NCBI GenBank assembly: GCA_021787335.1
Contig: JAJYMC010000019.1
Span: 60,861 to 124,860, forward strand
DNA length: 64,000 nucleotides
Reading direction: 5' to 3'
From: Bacillota bacterium
GTDB taxonomy: Bacteria > Bacillota > Sulfobacillia > JAJYWN01 > JAJZPE01
The translations under genes and the position numbers were made by a program. The notes beneath the pieces are model-generated. The model was not told the origin of the DNA and did no database searches. It was given only the letters and a program-made list of their open reading frames with translations. Positions within the stretch are counted from its first letter, which is position 1; each line of letters opens with the position of its first letter. Positions 33,200 to 42,228 of this stretch are shown here, one piece after another.

Positions 33200-33748
33200 T
33201 TACTTTCCCTTTCGCGGGTTCCAGTACTCCGGGTGCTCCTCCGCGAAGACCATCGGCGGCTCGCGTCCGAGGAGCCGTGCCATCAGATAGAGCTGTCCGC
33301 GGTGGTGCAGCTCATCCTGGTACGGGTGGTGGAGCAGAAGCCAGCCCCTGATCCCCTCGTGCCAAGGGTTGTCGGGACGAAGGTCGGCCAGCGCCCCGGC
33401 GTCGGCGGAAGCCATCCACCGCCGGAGGTCCGCCTGTGTGCGAGACAGCCAGTCATGGAGAGCCGCGGTTGACCCAATGGTCGCCGCCTGAAGTCCGGGC
33501 CAGTCGGCATCGGGTTCGCCGGGTTCCGGCCGCCACCTCCGCAGCAGAACGCCCCGGGCCACGAAGTACTGGTGACCCCCGATATGAAAGAAGGTCTCGC
33601 CGACCATCCGCGTGTTGGAAGTGGCGCGATAGGCGAGGTCTTGGTCCTTGAAGCTGGCCAACAGCTTGAGGGTGATGAAGCGAACGCCGTCCCAATGGTC
33701 GAGGAACTGCTCGCGAGAGGCGTACGGAAGGTCCGGCTGCAAAGGCAT
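33200..33748 (-). CDS. DinB family protein
   Basis: A four-helix DinB/YfiT-type fold with three candidate metal-binding histidine sites (FFHIGGHQYFV and HHPYQDELHHRGQLYLMARL). The superfamily includes metal-dependent thiol S-transferases and many proteins of unknown role. ATG 33748 has AGGA at 7-base distance. TTG 33778, with GGAG upstream, is a possible longer start. There is no functional context with the neighbouring operons. Confidence 0.75.
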   Translation of the reverse strand: MPLQPDLPYASREQFLDHWDGVRFITLKLLASFKDQDLAYRATSNTRMVGETFFHIGGHQYFVARGVLLRRWRPEPGEPDADWPGLQAATIGSTAALHDWLSRTQADLRRWMASADAGALADLRPDNPWHEGIRGWLLLHHPYQDELHHRGQLYLMARLLGREPPMVFAEEHPEYWNPRKGK

Positions 33749-33808
33749 ACCCCTTTCCTGAAACGTCGGTTCGTCCAAGGAGTGACTCCAACAGGTAACC
33801 CGACAAAG

Positions 33809-33837
33809 AACGGGAGCCAGACTACCTGGCTCCCGTT
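33809..33837 (-). terminator. Terminator of the acs-met operon
   Basis: AACGGGAGCCAG (33809-33820) pairs perfectly with CTGGCTCCCGTT (33826-33837), 12-bp stem and 5-base loop. On the minus strand the tail is CTTTGT. It lies 20 bases past the metF stop and marks the end of the 20-kb operon. Confidence 0.8.
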
Positions 33838-33857
33838 GACTTCGCGATGACGCCCCT

Positions 33858-34871
33858 CTACTCCTTGACCTTCGGCCTGGGCAGCAGCCCGGCCTTCTCG
33901 ACGATCTCGGGGACCTTCTCTTCCCAACCCACGGCCATCAGGTGGACGCCGCGGACGCCCTCGATCTGGCGCATCCGCTGGATCATCTCGACGGCCAGGT
34001 CGACGCCTGCCGAGGCCTGGTCGGCCGCCCCCTTGATGCGGGCGATCATCTCGTCGGGGACGATCATCCCGGGCACGGTCTTCATGTACTCCATGGCCTT
34101 GGCCGACTTGACCGGGATGATGCCGGCCATGATGTTGACCTTCTTGTGCAGCCCACGCTCGCGGGCCATGGCCATGAACCGCTCGAACCGCTCGAGGTCG
34201 AAGATGGCCTGGGTCTGGATGAAGTCCGCCCCGGCCTTGATCTTCTTCTCGAGCCGGAGGACCCGGAACTCGAACGGGTCGCCGAACGGGTTGGCCGCGG
34301 CGCCGATGTAGAACTTCGGGTTGATCTTGCAGTCCTCGCCGCAGAGGAACTTCTTGTCGTCGCGCAACCCCTTGACCGTCTGCAACAGCTGGATGGAGTC
34401 GATGTCGTAGACGTTCTTCGAGGTCGGATGGTTGCCGAAGGACTGGTGGTCGCCGGACAGGCAGAGGGTGTTGCGGATGCCCAGGCTGTAGGCGCCGAGC
34501 AGGTCCGACTGCAGGGCGATGCGGTTACGGTCGCGGACCGTCATCTGCATGACCGGGTTGCCGCCCTCGGCCAGCACGTGCACGGCCGCGGCGATGGACG
34601 ACAGACGGACGATGGCCGTCTGGTTGTCGGTCAGGTTCTGCCCGTCGGTGGCGTCCTTGAGGATCTTGGCGTTCTCACGGATGCCCTTGGACGAGGCGCT
34701 CTTCGGGGGGCCGATCTCGGCGGTGACGACGAACTCGCCCTGGGCGAAGAGCCGCTCCAGCTTGCTGTCGGTCCGGAAGGGGGACTCGGCCTTCTTCGGG
34801 GCGCCCTCTTTAGGGGCGGCGGCACCGGAGGCCTTCTCAGCCACGGGGGCCTTGGGTTCAGCCACGCTCAT
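33858..34871 (-). CDS. metF: Methylene-tetrahydrofolate reductase, large subunit
   Basis: A TIM-barrel flavoprotein that reduces 5,10-methylene-THF to 5-methyl-THF, the last step of the methyl branch. Visible family segments are FVVTAEIGPPKSASSKGIRE, TVRDRNRIALQSDLLG, TLCLSGDH, FYIGAAANPFG and KAGADFIQTQAIFDLE. An Ala/Pro/Lys-rich tail of about 30 residues precedes the barrel. ATG 34871 overlaps the metV stop by four bases. Position after hdrCBA-mvhD-metV is as in Moorella, where MetFV-HdrABC-MvhD form one complex. It is the last gene before the terminator. Confidence 0.94.
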   Translation of the reverse strand: MSVAEPKAPVAEKASGAAAPKEGAPKKAESPFRTDSKLERLFAQGEFVVTAEIGPPKSASSKGIRENAKILKDATDGQNLTDNQTAIVRLSSIAAAVHVLAEGGNPVMQMTVRDRNRIALQSDLLGAYSLGIRNTLCLSGDHQSFGNHPTSKNVYDIDSIQLLQTVKGLRDDKKFLCGEDCKINPKFYIGAAANPFGDPFEFRVLRLEKKIKAGADFIQTQAIFDLERFERFMAMARERGLHKKVNIMAGIIPVKSAKAMEYMKTVPGMIVPDEMIARIKGAADQASAGVDLAVEMIQRMRQIEGVRGVHLMAVGWEEKVPEIVEKAGLLPRPKVKE

Positions 34872-35533
34872 AGTCTGACATCCTCCCTTACGACCTTGCG
34901 CGGGCCGCCGTCGCGGGACTTGGCCCAATCCTTGACCGGCTGCAGTTCCAGCATCAGGTCCAGGCGGTCCATCTTCTTGAGGCGGTCATAAATAAGCGCC
35001 CAGGCGCAGTCGGTCTCCGCGCTGACCTCGCACTTGCCGTCGTGCGAGCCGCCGCAGGGCCCGTTCAACAGGCTCTTGGAGCAACGGATGATCGGGCAGA
35101 TGCCGCCGGTGAGGTGCAGGACGCACTCGCCGCACAGCCCGCACTTCTCGGTCCAGACGCCCTGCTCCAGCGCGCCGCCGGCGAACTTCGTGTTCAGGGC
35201 GGGGACGGTCCAGATGGGGTACTTCTCGGCGACGTACTGCACGCCGACGCCGCAGGCCGTCGAGAGGATGCAGTCGACCCCGTCGAGCTGCTTCTCGAGT
35301 TCGGCCACGTACTCCGGCTCGCACTGCCGCTGGAGCATGGCCGTGACGATCTCGGTCTTGTGCCCCTCGTTCTCCCACTTGAGGCGGAGGGCCGACGCCA
35401 GGATGCCGACTTCCTTCTCACCGCCGGCCATGCACACGGTGACGCATTCGCGGCAGCCGACGATGAGGAGCTTCTTGGCGTTGCGGACCAGTTGATCGAT
35501 CTCAGCTAGGGATTTTTGTTCGGCGACGATCAT
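34868..35533 (-). CDS. metV: MetV, zinc/iron-sulfur subunit of methylene-THF reductase
   Basis: The 221-residue MetV-type protein has an N-terminal region with CRECVTVCMAGG and a central CGVGVQYVAEKYP, and a cysteine-rich C-terminal part (EKCGLCGECVLHLTGGICP, CSKSLLNGPCGG). The C-terminal part corresponds to the MTHFR C-terminal zinc-binding domain. It joins MetF to the HdrABC-MvhD electron module. Both ends overlap the neighbours by four bases (ATGA), so it is tightly coupled to mvhD and metF. Confidence 0.92.
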   Translation of the reverse strand: MIVAEQKSLAEIDQLVRNAKKLLIVGCRECVTVCMAGGEKEVGILASALRLKWENEGHKTEIVTAMLQRQCEPEYVAELEKQLDGVDCILSTACGVGVQYVAEKYPIWTVPALNTKFAGGALEQGVWTEKCGLCGECVLHLTGGICPIIRCSKSLLNGPCGGSHDGKCEVSAETDCAWALIYDRLKKMDRLDLMLELQPVKDWAKSRDGGPRKVVREDVRL

Positions 35534-36150
35534 TTGTGCTCGCCCCCCTGCCCCGCGGCCGCGGCCTCGACGGTCGGCGCCCGGTGGATGGTCCCGCGGC
35601 GCACGTTGATCGGGCTGGGTCCGAGGTTCTTTATCCGTTCGGTCATCTCCCGGGCGATGGCGGCGAAGCGCGGTCCCTGCGACCCGGAGAGGTTGAACAT
35701 CTCGATCCGCGCAGCGCCGATCCCGACGTCGTCGAGGATCTTCTTGACGGCGTGGACGCGCTTCTTGGCCCGGAAGTTACCCTTCAGGAAGTGGCAGTCC
35801 CCTTCCATGCAGCCGGCCACGTAGACCCCGTCGGCCCCGTTCTCGAAGGCCTCCAGGAGGAGCTTCGGGTCGGTCTTACCGGAGCAGGGCAGTTCGATCA
35901 ACCGGACGTTGGCCGGGTACTGCAGGCGCATCGAGCCGGCCAGGTCGGCCGCCGAGTAGGCGCAGTAGTAACAGCAGAAAGCGATGATCTTGGGTTCGAA
36001 GCCCTCGACCGGGTCGGTCGCGCCGATCGGCCGGGGCGCCGGCGCCGCGTTTGCTGCGGGCGCGCTGCCCGTGGGCGCCGCCGCGTTCGCCGGGGGCGCC
36101 GCCGCGTCCGGCGGGGCGCCGCCCGCGCCGGTCCTTTTCTCCTCGTTCAT
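35530..36150 (-). CDS. mvhD: MvhD-like iron-sulfur subunit (hydrogenase delta type)
   Basis: The core FCCYYCAYSAADLAGSMRLQ to GCMEGDCHFLKGN is the MvhD fold with a [2Fe-2S]-type cysteine set; it passes electrons between HdrA and its partner. The first 45 residues are Ala/Pro/Gly-rich and unstructured (APPANAAAPTGSAPAANAA), an oddity. The ATG shares a base with the hdrA stop (TGATG). In methanogens MvhD links hydrogenase to HdrABC; here it sits in the methylene-THF reductase complex instead. Confidence 0.92.
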   Translation of the reverse strand: MNEEKRTGAGGAPPDAAAPPANAAAPTGSAPAANAAPAPRPIGATDPVEGFEPKIIAFCCYYCAYSAADLAGSMRLQYPANVRLIELPCSGKTDPKLLLEAFENGADGVYVAGCMEGDCHFLKGNFRAKKRVHAVKKILDDVGIGAARIEMFNLSGSQGPRFAAIAREMTERIKNLGPSPINVRRGTIHRAPTVEAAAAGQGGEHK

Positions 36151-39100
36151 CAGTCAGACACCTCCGCGAGGATGCCGCCGATCTTGGCCGATATCTGGTC
36201 GTCCTTGTAGTTCTGCAGCTGGATGGCCTTGGCCGGACATTCGCCGGCGCAGGTCCCGCAGCCCTGGCACTGGACCGCGTTGATCTCGGCCTTGCCCCGC
36301 TCGTTGATGAACGGGACCTTGAACGGGCAGACGCGAACGCAGGTCAGGCAGGCGGCGCACTTGTCCTCGTCGACCCTGGCCACGACCCCGCCGACCGAAA
36401 GCTCGGTCTTGGAGAGGAAGGCGAGGGCCCGGGCCACGGCGCCCTGCGCCTGATAGATGGCCTCGTCGGCGTACTTCGGGGAATGGGCCGCGCCGCACAG
36501 GAAGACGCCCTGTGACGGGAAGTCCATCGGCATCAGCTTGATGTGGGTCTCGAGGAAGAAGCCGTCCTCGTTGACCGGGACCTTGAGCATCGTCCCGAGT
36601 TCGCGGACGCCCTCGGCCGGGGCCGTGCCGGTGGCCAGGACCAGGAGGTCCGTCTCCACCTCGAGCGGCAGGCCGGTGGCGCCGTCGCGGACGCGCACGA
36701 GGAGCCGGCCCCCGTCGACGGCCGCCTCGGGCTTGGCGTCCTCATCCCAGTTGATGAAGATGACGCCCTTCTCCCGGGCTTCACGGTAGTACTTCTCGAG
36801 GAACCCGTAGGTCCGCAGGTCGCGGTAGAGGACATAGACCTCGGCCTCGGGGTTGCGCTCCTTGGTGATGATCGCGTTGCGCACCGACTGGCCGCAGCAG
36901 GTGCGGCTGCAGTACTTGTGGTTCTCGTCGCGCGAGCCGACGCACTGGATGAAGGTCACCCGACGGGCCTTCCGGACCGCCCCGTCGTTGCCGGCCAGGG
37001 CCAGCTCGAACTCGGAGCGGGTCAACACGCGCTCGTCCCGACCGTAGAGGTACTCGGTCGGCTTGTATTCGCTGGCGCCGACGGCGACGATGGCCACGCC
37101 GTGCTCGACCACGTGGTTCTTGGCGAGCTCCGACCCCGGGCCGGTGCGCTGGCGGACGGTCGTTGTGAAGTGGCCGGCGTGCCCGCCGAAGTCGACGACC
37201 TCGGCGTTCTTGAAGACGTGGATGAGCGGCTCGGCGTCGACCCGCCGCACGAGGTCGGCGAGGACGAGGCGCATGTCACCGCGGTCCATCGTGTAGCGGA
37301 TCTCGCGCATGTGCCCGCCCAGCTCGCTGTCGCGCTCGACGAGGTAGGATTCGAAGCCCTGCTCGGCCAGGGACAGCGCGGCCGCGAGTCCGGCCGGGCC
37401 GCCGCCGATGACGAGGGCCTTCTGGACCACGGGGACGTTCGAGAGGTGCAGCGGTTCGAGCATCCGGGCCTTGGCGACGCCCATCCGGACGAGGTCCATG
37501 GCCTTCTCGGTGGCCTGGTCGGGGACGTCGCGGTGGACCCACGAGGCCTGGTCGCGGATGTTGGCCATCTCGAAGAGGAACTGGTTCAGGCCGGCCCCCC
37601 GCAGAGCCTCGCGGAACAGCGGCTGATGGGTGCGGATGGTGCACGAGGCGACGAGGACGCGGTTCAGCTTGTGCTCCTCGATCATGTCGCCGATGTTCTT
37701 CAGGCTGTCCTGGGAGCAGGTGTAGAGGGTTTCCTGGGCGTGGACGACGTTCTTCATGCCCTTGGCGTACTCGACGACCTTCGGCACGTCGACCACCGAG
37801 GCGATGTTGATGCCACAGCGGCAGATGAACACGCCGACGCGCGCCTCCTCGCCGGAGACGTCGCGCTCCTTCGGGTAGACCCTCGGGACGACCATCGTCC
37901 CGCGGGCGTCGGCCAGGAAGCCGGCCGCCTTGGCGGCGGCGGCGCTGGCGTTCATGACCGTCTCGGGGATGTCGCGCGGACCCTGGAAGGCCCCGGCGAC
38001 GAAGACGCCCTCGCGGGTGGACTGGGTCGGGTCATAGGCCGCCGTGCGGGCGAAGCCGTATTCGTCCAGCTCGATGCCGGTCACGCCGGCCAGCTGCTTG
38101 GCGTCGGGCGCGCGGACGCCGACGGCCAGGACGACCAGGTCGAACTCCTCCTCGACCTGCTTGCCCTCGTGGGCGTAGCGCAGGCGGAGGTTCTTGGTGA
38201 CCGGGTCCTCCTTGACCGAGGAGATCATGCTGTGGACGTAACGCACGTTGTAGTCGTTCTTGGCCGAGTCGACGTAGCGGTCGAAGTTCTTGCCGAAGGC
38301 CCTGAGGTCGATGTAGAAGATGCTGGCCTCGATGGACTTATCGTGCTCGCGGGCGATGATGGCCTCCTTGGTCGAGTACATGCAGCAGATGGACGAGCAG
38401 TACTCGGCCCCGCAGGAGGCGTCGCGCGAACCGACGCACTGGATGAAGGCGATGCGCTTCGGGTGATGCCCGTCGGACCGGCGGAGGACGCTCCCCTTGG
38501 TCGGCCCGGAGGCCGACAGGAGCCGCTCGAACTCCAGCGAGGTCATGACGTTCTCATACACGCCGTAGCCGTACTCGCCCTTCAGCCGGGCGTCGAAGAG
38601 GCGGTAGCCGGGGGTCAGGACGACGGCGCCGACGGGCAGGTCGACCGTCTTCGGCTGGTCGTCGTGGTGGATGGCCTTTTTCTGGCACGCTTTCACGCAC
38701 TGAAGACACTCGGAGCAGATGCCGCAGTTGAGGCAGCGGCTGGCCTCGGCGATGGCCTCCTCCCGGCTGAAGCCGAGGAGCACCTCGCGGAAGTCCTTGA
38801 TCCGCTCGGCCGCGGGGGTCTGGGCCTGGGCTTGACGGCGGACCACCGGCACCGGCCCGTGCTTGGGCGGGTCGATGTTCGGGCCGCGCTCGAGGGTCCG
38901 GCCGGCGGCCAGGTCCTGGCCGTCCAGGTAGCGCTCGATGGAGATGGCCGCCTCGTGCCCGGAGGCGACGGCCTCGACCACCGAGGCCGGGCCGCGGGCG
39001 GCGTCGCCGGCGGCGAAGATGCCGGTGGCGGCGGTCGCCTTGGTCAGCTTGTCGGCGACGATCAGGCCGCGCTCGACCTTCACCCCGAGGTCCGGGGTCA

Positions 39101-40676
39101 AGAGCGAGAGGTCGGTGGCCTGGCCGATGGCCAGGATGATGGTGTCGCAGGTGAACGGCTCCTCGGAGCCTTTGTGGAAGGTCGGGTTGAAGCGGTGGTT
39201 CTCGTCGAAGACCGACTTGACCTTGATGAGCTCCATCCCGCCGACCTTGCCGTCCCGGACGATGACCCTCTTCGGGCCCCAGCCCGGACGGAGGACGACG
39301 CCCTCATCGACGGCTTCGAGGATCTCCCACTCGTGGGCGGGCATCTCCTGGCGCGACTCGAGGGAGGCCATGTGGACCTCGGCGGCCCCGAGGCGGAGCG
39401 CGGTCCGGGCGGCGTCGACGGCCACGTTGCCGCCGCCGATGACCAGGACCTTGCCGGCGACCGCGGGCGCGGGCCGCGTCTTGCCGGCCGAGTCCTTGGA
39501 GCCGGCCAGAGCCGCGTCGCGGAGGAAGTCGAGACCCCAGAGGATGCCCTGAGCGTCCGAGCCGTCCAGCGGGATGCGCCGCGAGACCTGGGTCCCGACG
39601 GCCACGAGGACGGCCTTGTAGCCCTGTTCCTGAAGTTGCTTGATGGTCACGTCACGGCCAACCCGGACACCGCCGCGGAACTCGACCCCGCGGAGGATGA
39701 ACTCGGTCTCCCGGTCGACGATGTCGATCCCCAGGCGATAACGGGGGATGCCCGCGCGGAGCAACCCGCCGGGCTTATCCATGGCGTCGAAGACGGTCAC
39801 CGCGAAGCCCTTGGCCCGCAGGTCCTGGGCCGCGGTCAGGCCGGCCGGGCCGGCGCCGATGACGGCGATCTTCTCGGTCCGGCTCACCGCCGGCGGATCG
39901 GCCTGCGTCTTGACGAAGTCGTCCCAGCCGAAGTCGGCCGCCGCCCGCTTCAGGGTGGCGATGGCGATGGGGTCGTCGTAGTCGGCCCGGTTGCACTCGG
40001 TCTCGCAGGGATGATGGCAGATGCGGCCGCAGACGCCCGGGAAGGGCATCGCCCGCATGACCACCTCGGTCGCCTCGCCGAACTTACCCTTGGCCACCAT
40101 CTGGGTGTAGCCCTGGGCGTTGGTCCCGGCGGGACAGGTGTTCCGACAGGGCGGCGTGCCGGCCTTCTCGATCAGGTACTTGTTCGGCACGGCCTGTGGG
40201 AACATCTTGTGGATGGCCTTCTGCTTATCCATCTCGATGTTGAACGGGTTCGGGACCTCGACCGGGCAGACCGCCTCGCACTCGCCGCAGGCGGTGCACT
40301 CGTCGACGTCGACGTAGCGCGGCTGCTCCTGGACCTTGGCCGTGAAGTGGCCCGGCTTGCCCTCCAGCCCGACCAGCTCCGACACCGTGTGGATGCGGAT
40401 GTTCGGGTGGCTCTGGCAGTCGGTCATCTTCGGGCCGAGGAGGCACATGGCGCAGTCGTTGGTCGGGAAGGTCTTGTCGAGCTGGACCATCTTCCCGCCG
40501 ATGGACGGGTCGCGGGTGACCAGGTGGACGAGGTAGCCGGCGTTGGCCAGGTCGATGGACGATTGCATGCCGGCGATGCCGCCGCCGAGGACGAGGACGG
40601 CGCCGGTCTTCTTGCTTTCGTCTGATGAAGCGGTCCCGGTTCCCTGGACCGCGGTCAGTTTCGCTTCAGCGCTCAT
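36150..40676 (-). CDS. hdrA: Giant HdrA: two HdrA units with an embedded GltD/NfnB-like flavoprotein
   Basis: 1508 residues, against about 650 for a simple HdrA. Order: HdrA FAD site (LVLGGGIAGMQSSIDLANAG, 29-48; KTFPTNDCAMCLLGPKM) and [4Fe-4S] CTACGECEAVCP (127-138); then an inserted GltD-like module (about 172-590) with N-terminal cluster cysteines (CRNTCPAG, CGRICHHPCETEC), FAD motif AVIGAGPAGLTAAQDL (271) and NAD(P)H motif VIGGGNVAVDAARTAL (412); then the rest of HdrA unit 1 (FIQCVGSRDASCGAEYC). Unit 2 begins at GVFICRCGINI (about 929), has its own FAD motif ALVIGGGPAGLAAALSL and FIQCVGSRDENHKYC, and ends with two ferredoxin clusters (CAACLTCVRVCP, CQGCGTCAGECP). The inferred role is NAD(P)H-driven electron bifurcation or confurcation to MetFV, HdrBC and ferredoxin. 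Confidence 0.92.
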   Translation of the reverse strand: MSAEAKLTAVQGTGTASSDESKKTGAVLVLGGGIAGMQSSIDLANAGYLVHLVTRDPSIGGKMVQLDKTFPTNDCAMCLLGPKMTDCQSHPNIRIHTVSELVGLEGKPGHFTAKVQEQPRYVDVDECTACGECEAVCPVEVPNPFNIEMDKQKAIHKMFPQAVPNKYLIEKAGTPPCRNTCPAGTNAQGYTQMVAKGKFGEATEVVMRAMPFPGVCGRICHHPCETECNRADYDDPIAIATLKRAAADFGWDDFVKTQADPPAVSRTEKIAVIGAGPAGLTAAQDLRAKGFAVTVFDAMDKPGGLLRAGIPRYRLGIDIVDRETEFILRGVEFRGGVRVGRDVTIKQLQEQGYKAVLVAVGTQVSRRIPLDGSDAQGILWGLDFLRDAALAGSKDSAGKTRPAPAVAGKVLVIGGGNVAVDAARTALRLGAAEVHMASLESRQEMPAHEWEILEAVDEGVVLRPGWGPKRVIVRDGKVGGMELIKVKSVFDENHRFNPTFHKGSEEPFTCDTIILAIGQATDLSLLTPDLGVKVERGLIVADKLTKATAATGIFAAGDAARGPASVVEAVASGHEAAISIERYLDGQDLAAGRTLERGPNIDPPKHGPVPVVRRQAQAQTPAAERIKDFREVLLGFSREEAIAEASRCLNCGICSECLQCVKACQKKAIHHDDQPKTVDLPVGAVVLTPGYRLFDARLKGEYGYGVYENVMTSLEFERLLSASGPTKGSVLRRSDGHHPKRIAFIQCVGSRDASCGAEYCSSICCMYSTKEAIIAREHDKSIEASIFYIDLRAFGKNFDRYVDSAKNDYNVRYVHSMISSVKEDPVTKNLRLRYAHEGKQVEEEFDLVVLAVGVRAPDAKQLAGVTGIELDEYGFARTAAYDPTQSTREGVFVAGAFQGPRDIPETVMNASAAAAKAAGFLADARGTMVVPRVYPKERDVSGEEARVGVFICRCGINIASVVDVPKVVEYAKGMKNVVHAQETLYTCSQDSLKNIGDMIEEHKLNRVLVASCTIRTHQPLFREALRGAGLNQFLFEMANIRDQASWVHRDVPDQATEKAMDLVRMGVAKARMLEPLHLSNVPVVQKALVIGGGPAGLAAALSLAEQGFESYLVERDSELGGHMREIRYTMDRGDMRLVLADLVRRVDAEPLIHVFKNAEVVDFGGHAGHFTTTVRQRTGPGSELAKNHVVEHGVAIVAVGASEYKPTEYLYGRDERVLTRSEFELALAGNDGAVRKARRVTFIQCVGSRDENHKYCSRTCCGQSVRNAIITKERNPEAEVYVLYRDLRTYGFLEKYYREAREKGVIFINWDEDAKPEAAVDGGRLLVRVRDGATGLPLEVETDLLVLATGTAPAEGVRELGTMLKVPVNEDGFFLETHIKLMPMDFPSQGVFLCGAAHSPKYADEAIYQAQGAVARALAFLSKTELSVGGVVARVDEDKCAACLTCVRVCPFKVPFINERGKAEINAVQCQGCGTCAGECPAKAIQLQNYKDDQISAKIGGILAEVSD

Positions 40677-40679
40677 CCG

Positions 40680-41573
40680 TCAGCCCACCTTTCCCGCCGG
40701 GATGAAGGCCCGGACGGCCGACCGAGACTCGGTCAGGTGCTTCCCAACCCAGGCCGGGGCTTTCTTCAGGCCGAAGGCCAGGCCCAGGAGTTCGGTCAGG
40801 AAGTAGACCGGCACGGGGTGGTCCTTCAGATCGGCGATCTCCGACTGGCGACCGTCGAGGTTGGCGTGGCACATCGGGCAGGCCGTGGCGATGACGTCGG
40901 CGCCGGCCTCGCGGGCGGCGACGATGATCCGCCGGGCCATCTCCTTGAGGATCTCCGGACGGCTCAGGGCCAGGCTGGCCCCGCAGCATTCGGTCTTCCA
41001 GGACCAGCGGACGACCTCGGCCCCGGCGGCCGCCAGGACGCGGTCCAACGACGTCGGTTGCTCCGGGTCCTCGAAGGCGACGGCCTCGGCCGGCCGGGTC
41101 AACAGGCAGCCATAGTAAGGGGCGACCTTCAGCCCGCGCAGGGGCTTGCTCGCCTTCTGCTTGATGGCCGCCAGCGTCTCGGGCCGCGACAGCAGTTCGA
41201 GGGTGGAGACGACCTTGACCCCGCCGGCGTATTTCTGCCCCATCACGTCGACCAGCGAGTCGTTGGCCTTGACGGCCGCGGGGTCACCGGTGCGGACGGC
41301 GTGGTCGGCCTTGCGCAGGGTGTTGTAGCAAGCGGCGCAGGCCGTGGCCACCTCGTCGACGCCCTCCTTCTCGGCGAGGACCAGGTTGCGCACGGGCAGG
41401 GCGATGGAGAGGTAGTGGTCGGTGGCGTGGGCCGAGCTGGCCCCGCAGCAACTCCAGTCGTCGAGCTCCTCGAGGGAGTAGCCGAGGGCCTCGAAGACGG
41501 CCCGGGTCGACTCGTCGTACTCGGTCGCCGTGGAATGGAGGGAGCAGCCCGGATAGAAGGTCAGCTTCTTCAC
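40680..41573 (-). CDS. hdrB: Heterodisulfide reductase subunit B homologue
   Basis: Two CCG domains bind non-cubane [4Fe-4S] clusters: YPGCSLHSTATEY, DWSCCGASSAHA with ACAACYNTL, and PYYGCLLTRP, KTECCGASLALS with ACPMCHANL. In methanogens this subunit reduces CoM-S-S-CoB; in acetogens lacking that substrate it is part of the MetFV complex, and its acceptor is unknown. The start GTG 41573 overlaps the hdrC stop (GTGA), and hdrA follows after three bases. Confidence 0.93.
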   Translation of the reverse strand: MKKLTFYPGCSLHSTATEYDESTRAVFEALGYSLEELDDWSCCGASSAHATDHYLSIALPVRNLVLAEKEGVDEVATACAACYNTLRKADHAVRTGDPAAVKANDSLVDVMGQKYAGGVKVVSTLELLSRPETLAAIKQKASKPLRGLKVAPYYGCLLTRPAEAVAFEDPEQPTSLDRVLAAAGAEVVRWSWKTECCGASLALSRPEILKEMARRIIVAAREAGADVIATACPMCHANLDGRQSEIADLKDHPVPVYFLTELLGLAFGLKKAPAWVGKHLTESRSAVRAFIPAGKVG

Positions 41574-42133
41574 CGCTTCTCCCTCGCTTTCGCAAAAATC
41601 TTGCGGATCTCGCCCATCCGGTGGACCCGCTCCGGGAGGTACTTGAGCTTGCCCTTCTTGACCATGTTCAGGCCGAGGCCCATGTGCTCGCCGATGGCCC
41701 GGGACCGGCCGAGGTACAGCCCGATCATCCCGAGGTCATAGGAGCGGCCGAAGAGCCTGAGGGTCGAGAGGAACGATTCGTGGAAGGTCTTAACGTTGAC
41801 GTCGCGGCCCTTCGGGGCGAGGGCCGCGGTCCCGGCCCTGAGGGCCATCTCCCGCAGGGAGTCCATGACCTGGCCCGCGTCGATCTGGTTGGGGCAGCGG
41901 GCCTGGCACGTCTTGCAGCCGGTGCAGACCCACAGGTTGTTGGCGGCGAAGACCCGGTCCCTGGCCCCCAGTTGGATGAGGCGGATGACTTCGTGGGGTA
42001 AGAGGTCCATGGCGAAGCCCACCGGGCAGCCGGCCGAGCACTTCTTGCATTGGTAGCAGAGGCTGATCGGCTGACCGCTGTGGGATTGGACCTCATGCAG
42101 GAAGGTCTGGCTGGGTACCAGCGCGACGGACAT
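41570..42133 (-). CDS. hdrC: Heterodisulfide reductase subunit C homologue
   Basis: The 187-residue protein has two [4Fe-4S] motifs, CYQCKKCSAGCPVGF and CTGCKTCQARCPNQI, followed by a helical C-terminal region. It carries electrons between HdrA and HdrB. ATG 42133 follows AAAGGTGG. A 95-base gap separates it from acsE, with no clear promoter seen, so the hdr-met genes are probably read through from the acs genes. Confidence 0.92.
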   Translation of the reverse strand: MSVALVPSQTFLHEVQSHSGQPISLCYQCKKCSAGCPVGFAMDLLPHEVIRLIQLGARDRVFAANNLWVCTGCKTCQARCPNQIDAGQVMDSLREMALRAGTAALAPKGRDVNVKTFHESFLSTLRLFGRSYDLGMIGLYLGRSRAIGEHMGLGLNMVKKGKLKYLPERVHRMGEIRKIFAKAREKR

Positions 42134-42228
42134 GACTTACAAACCCACCTTTCGGGGAAGGCGCGGCGGACGATTCATGATGGTCACGGCGGGCGGCGGT
42201 GCGAAGGGCGCGGCGGCCCGGCCCGGTC

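Noticed and set aside
36543..40625. 1360-codon open frame on the plus strand opposite hdrA
   Set aside because: It mirrors the real hdrA in a GC-rich genome, has no ribosome site, and its translation is Val/Asp/Gly/Leu-rich without family motifs.
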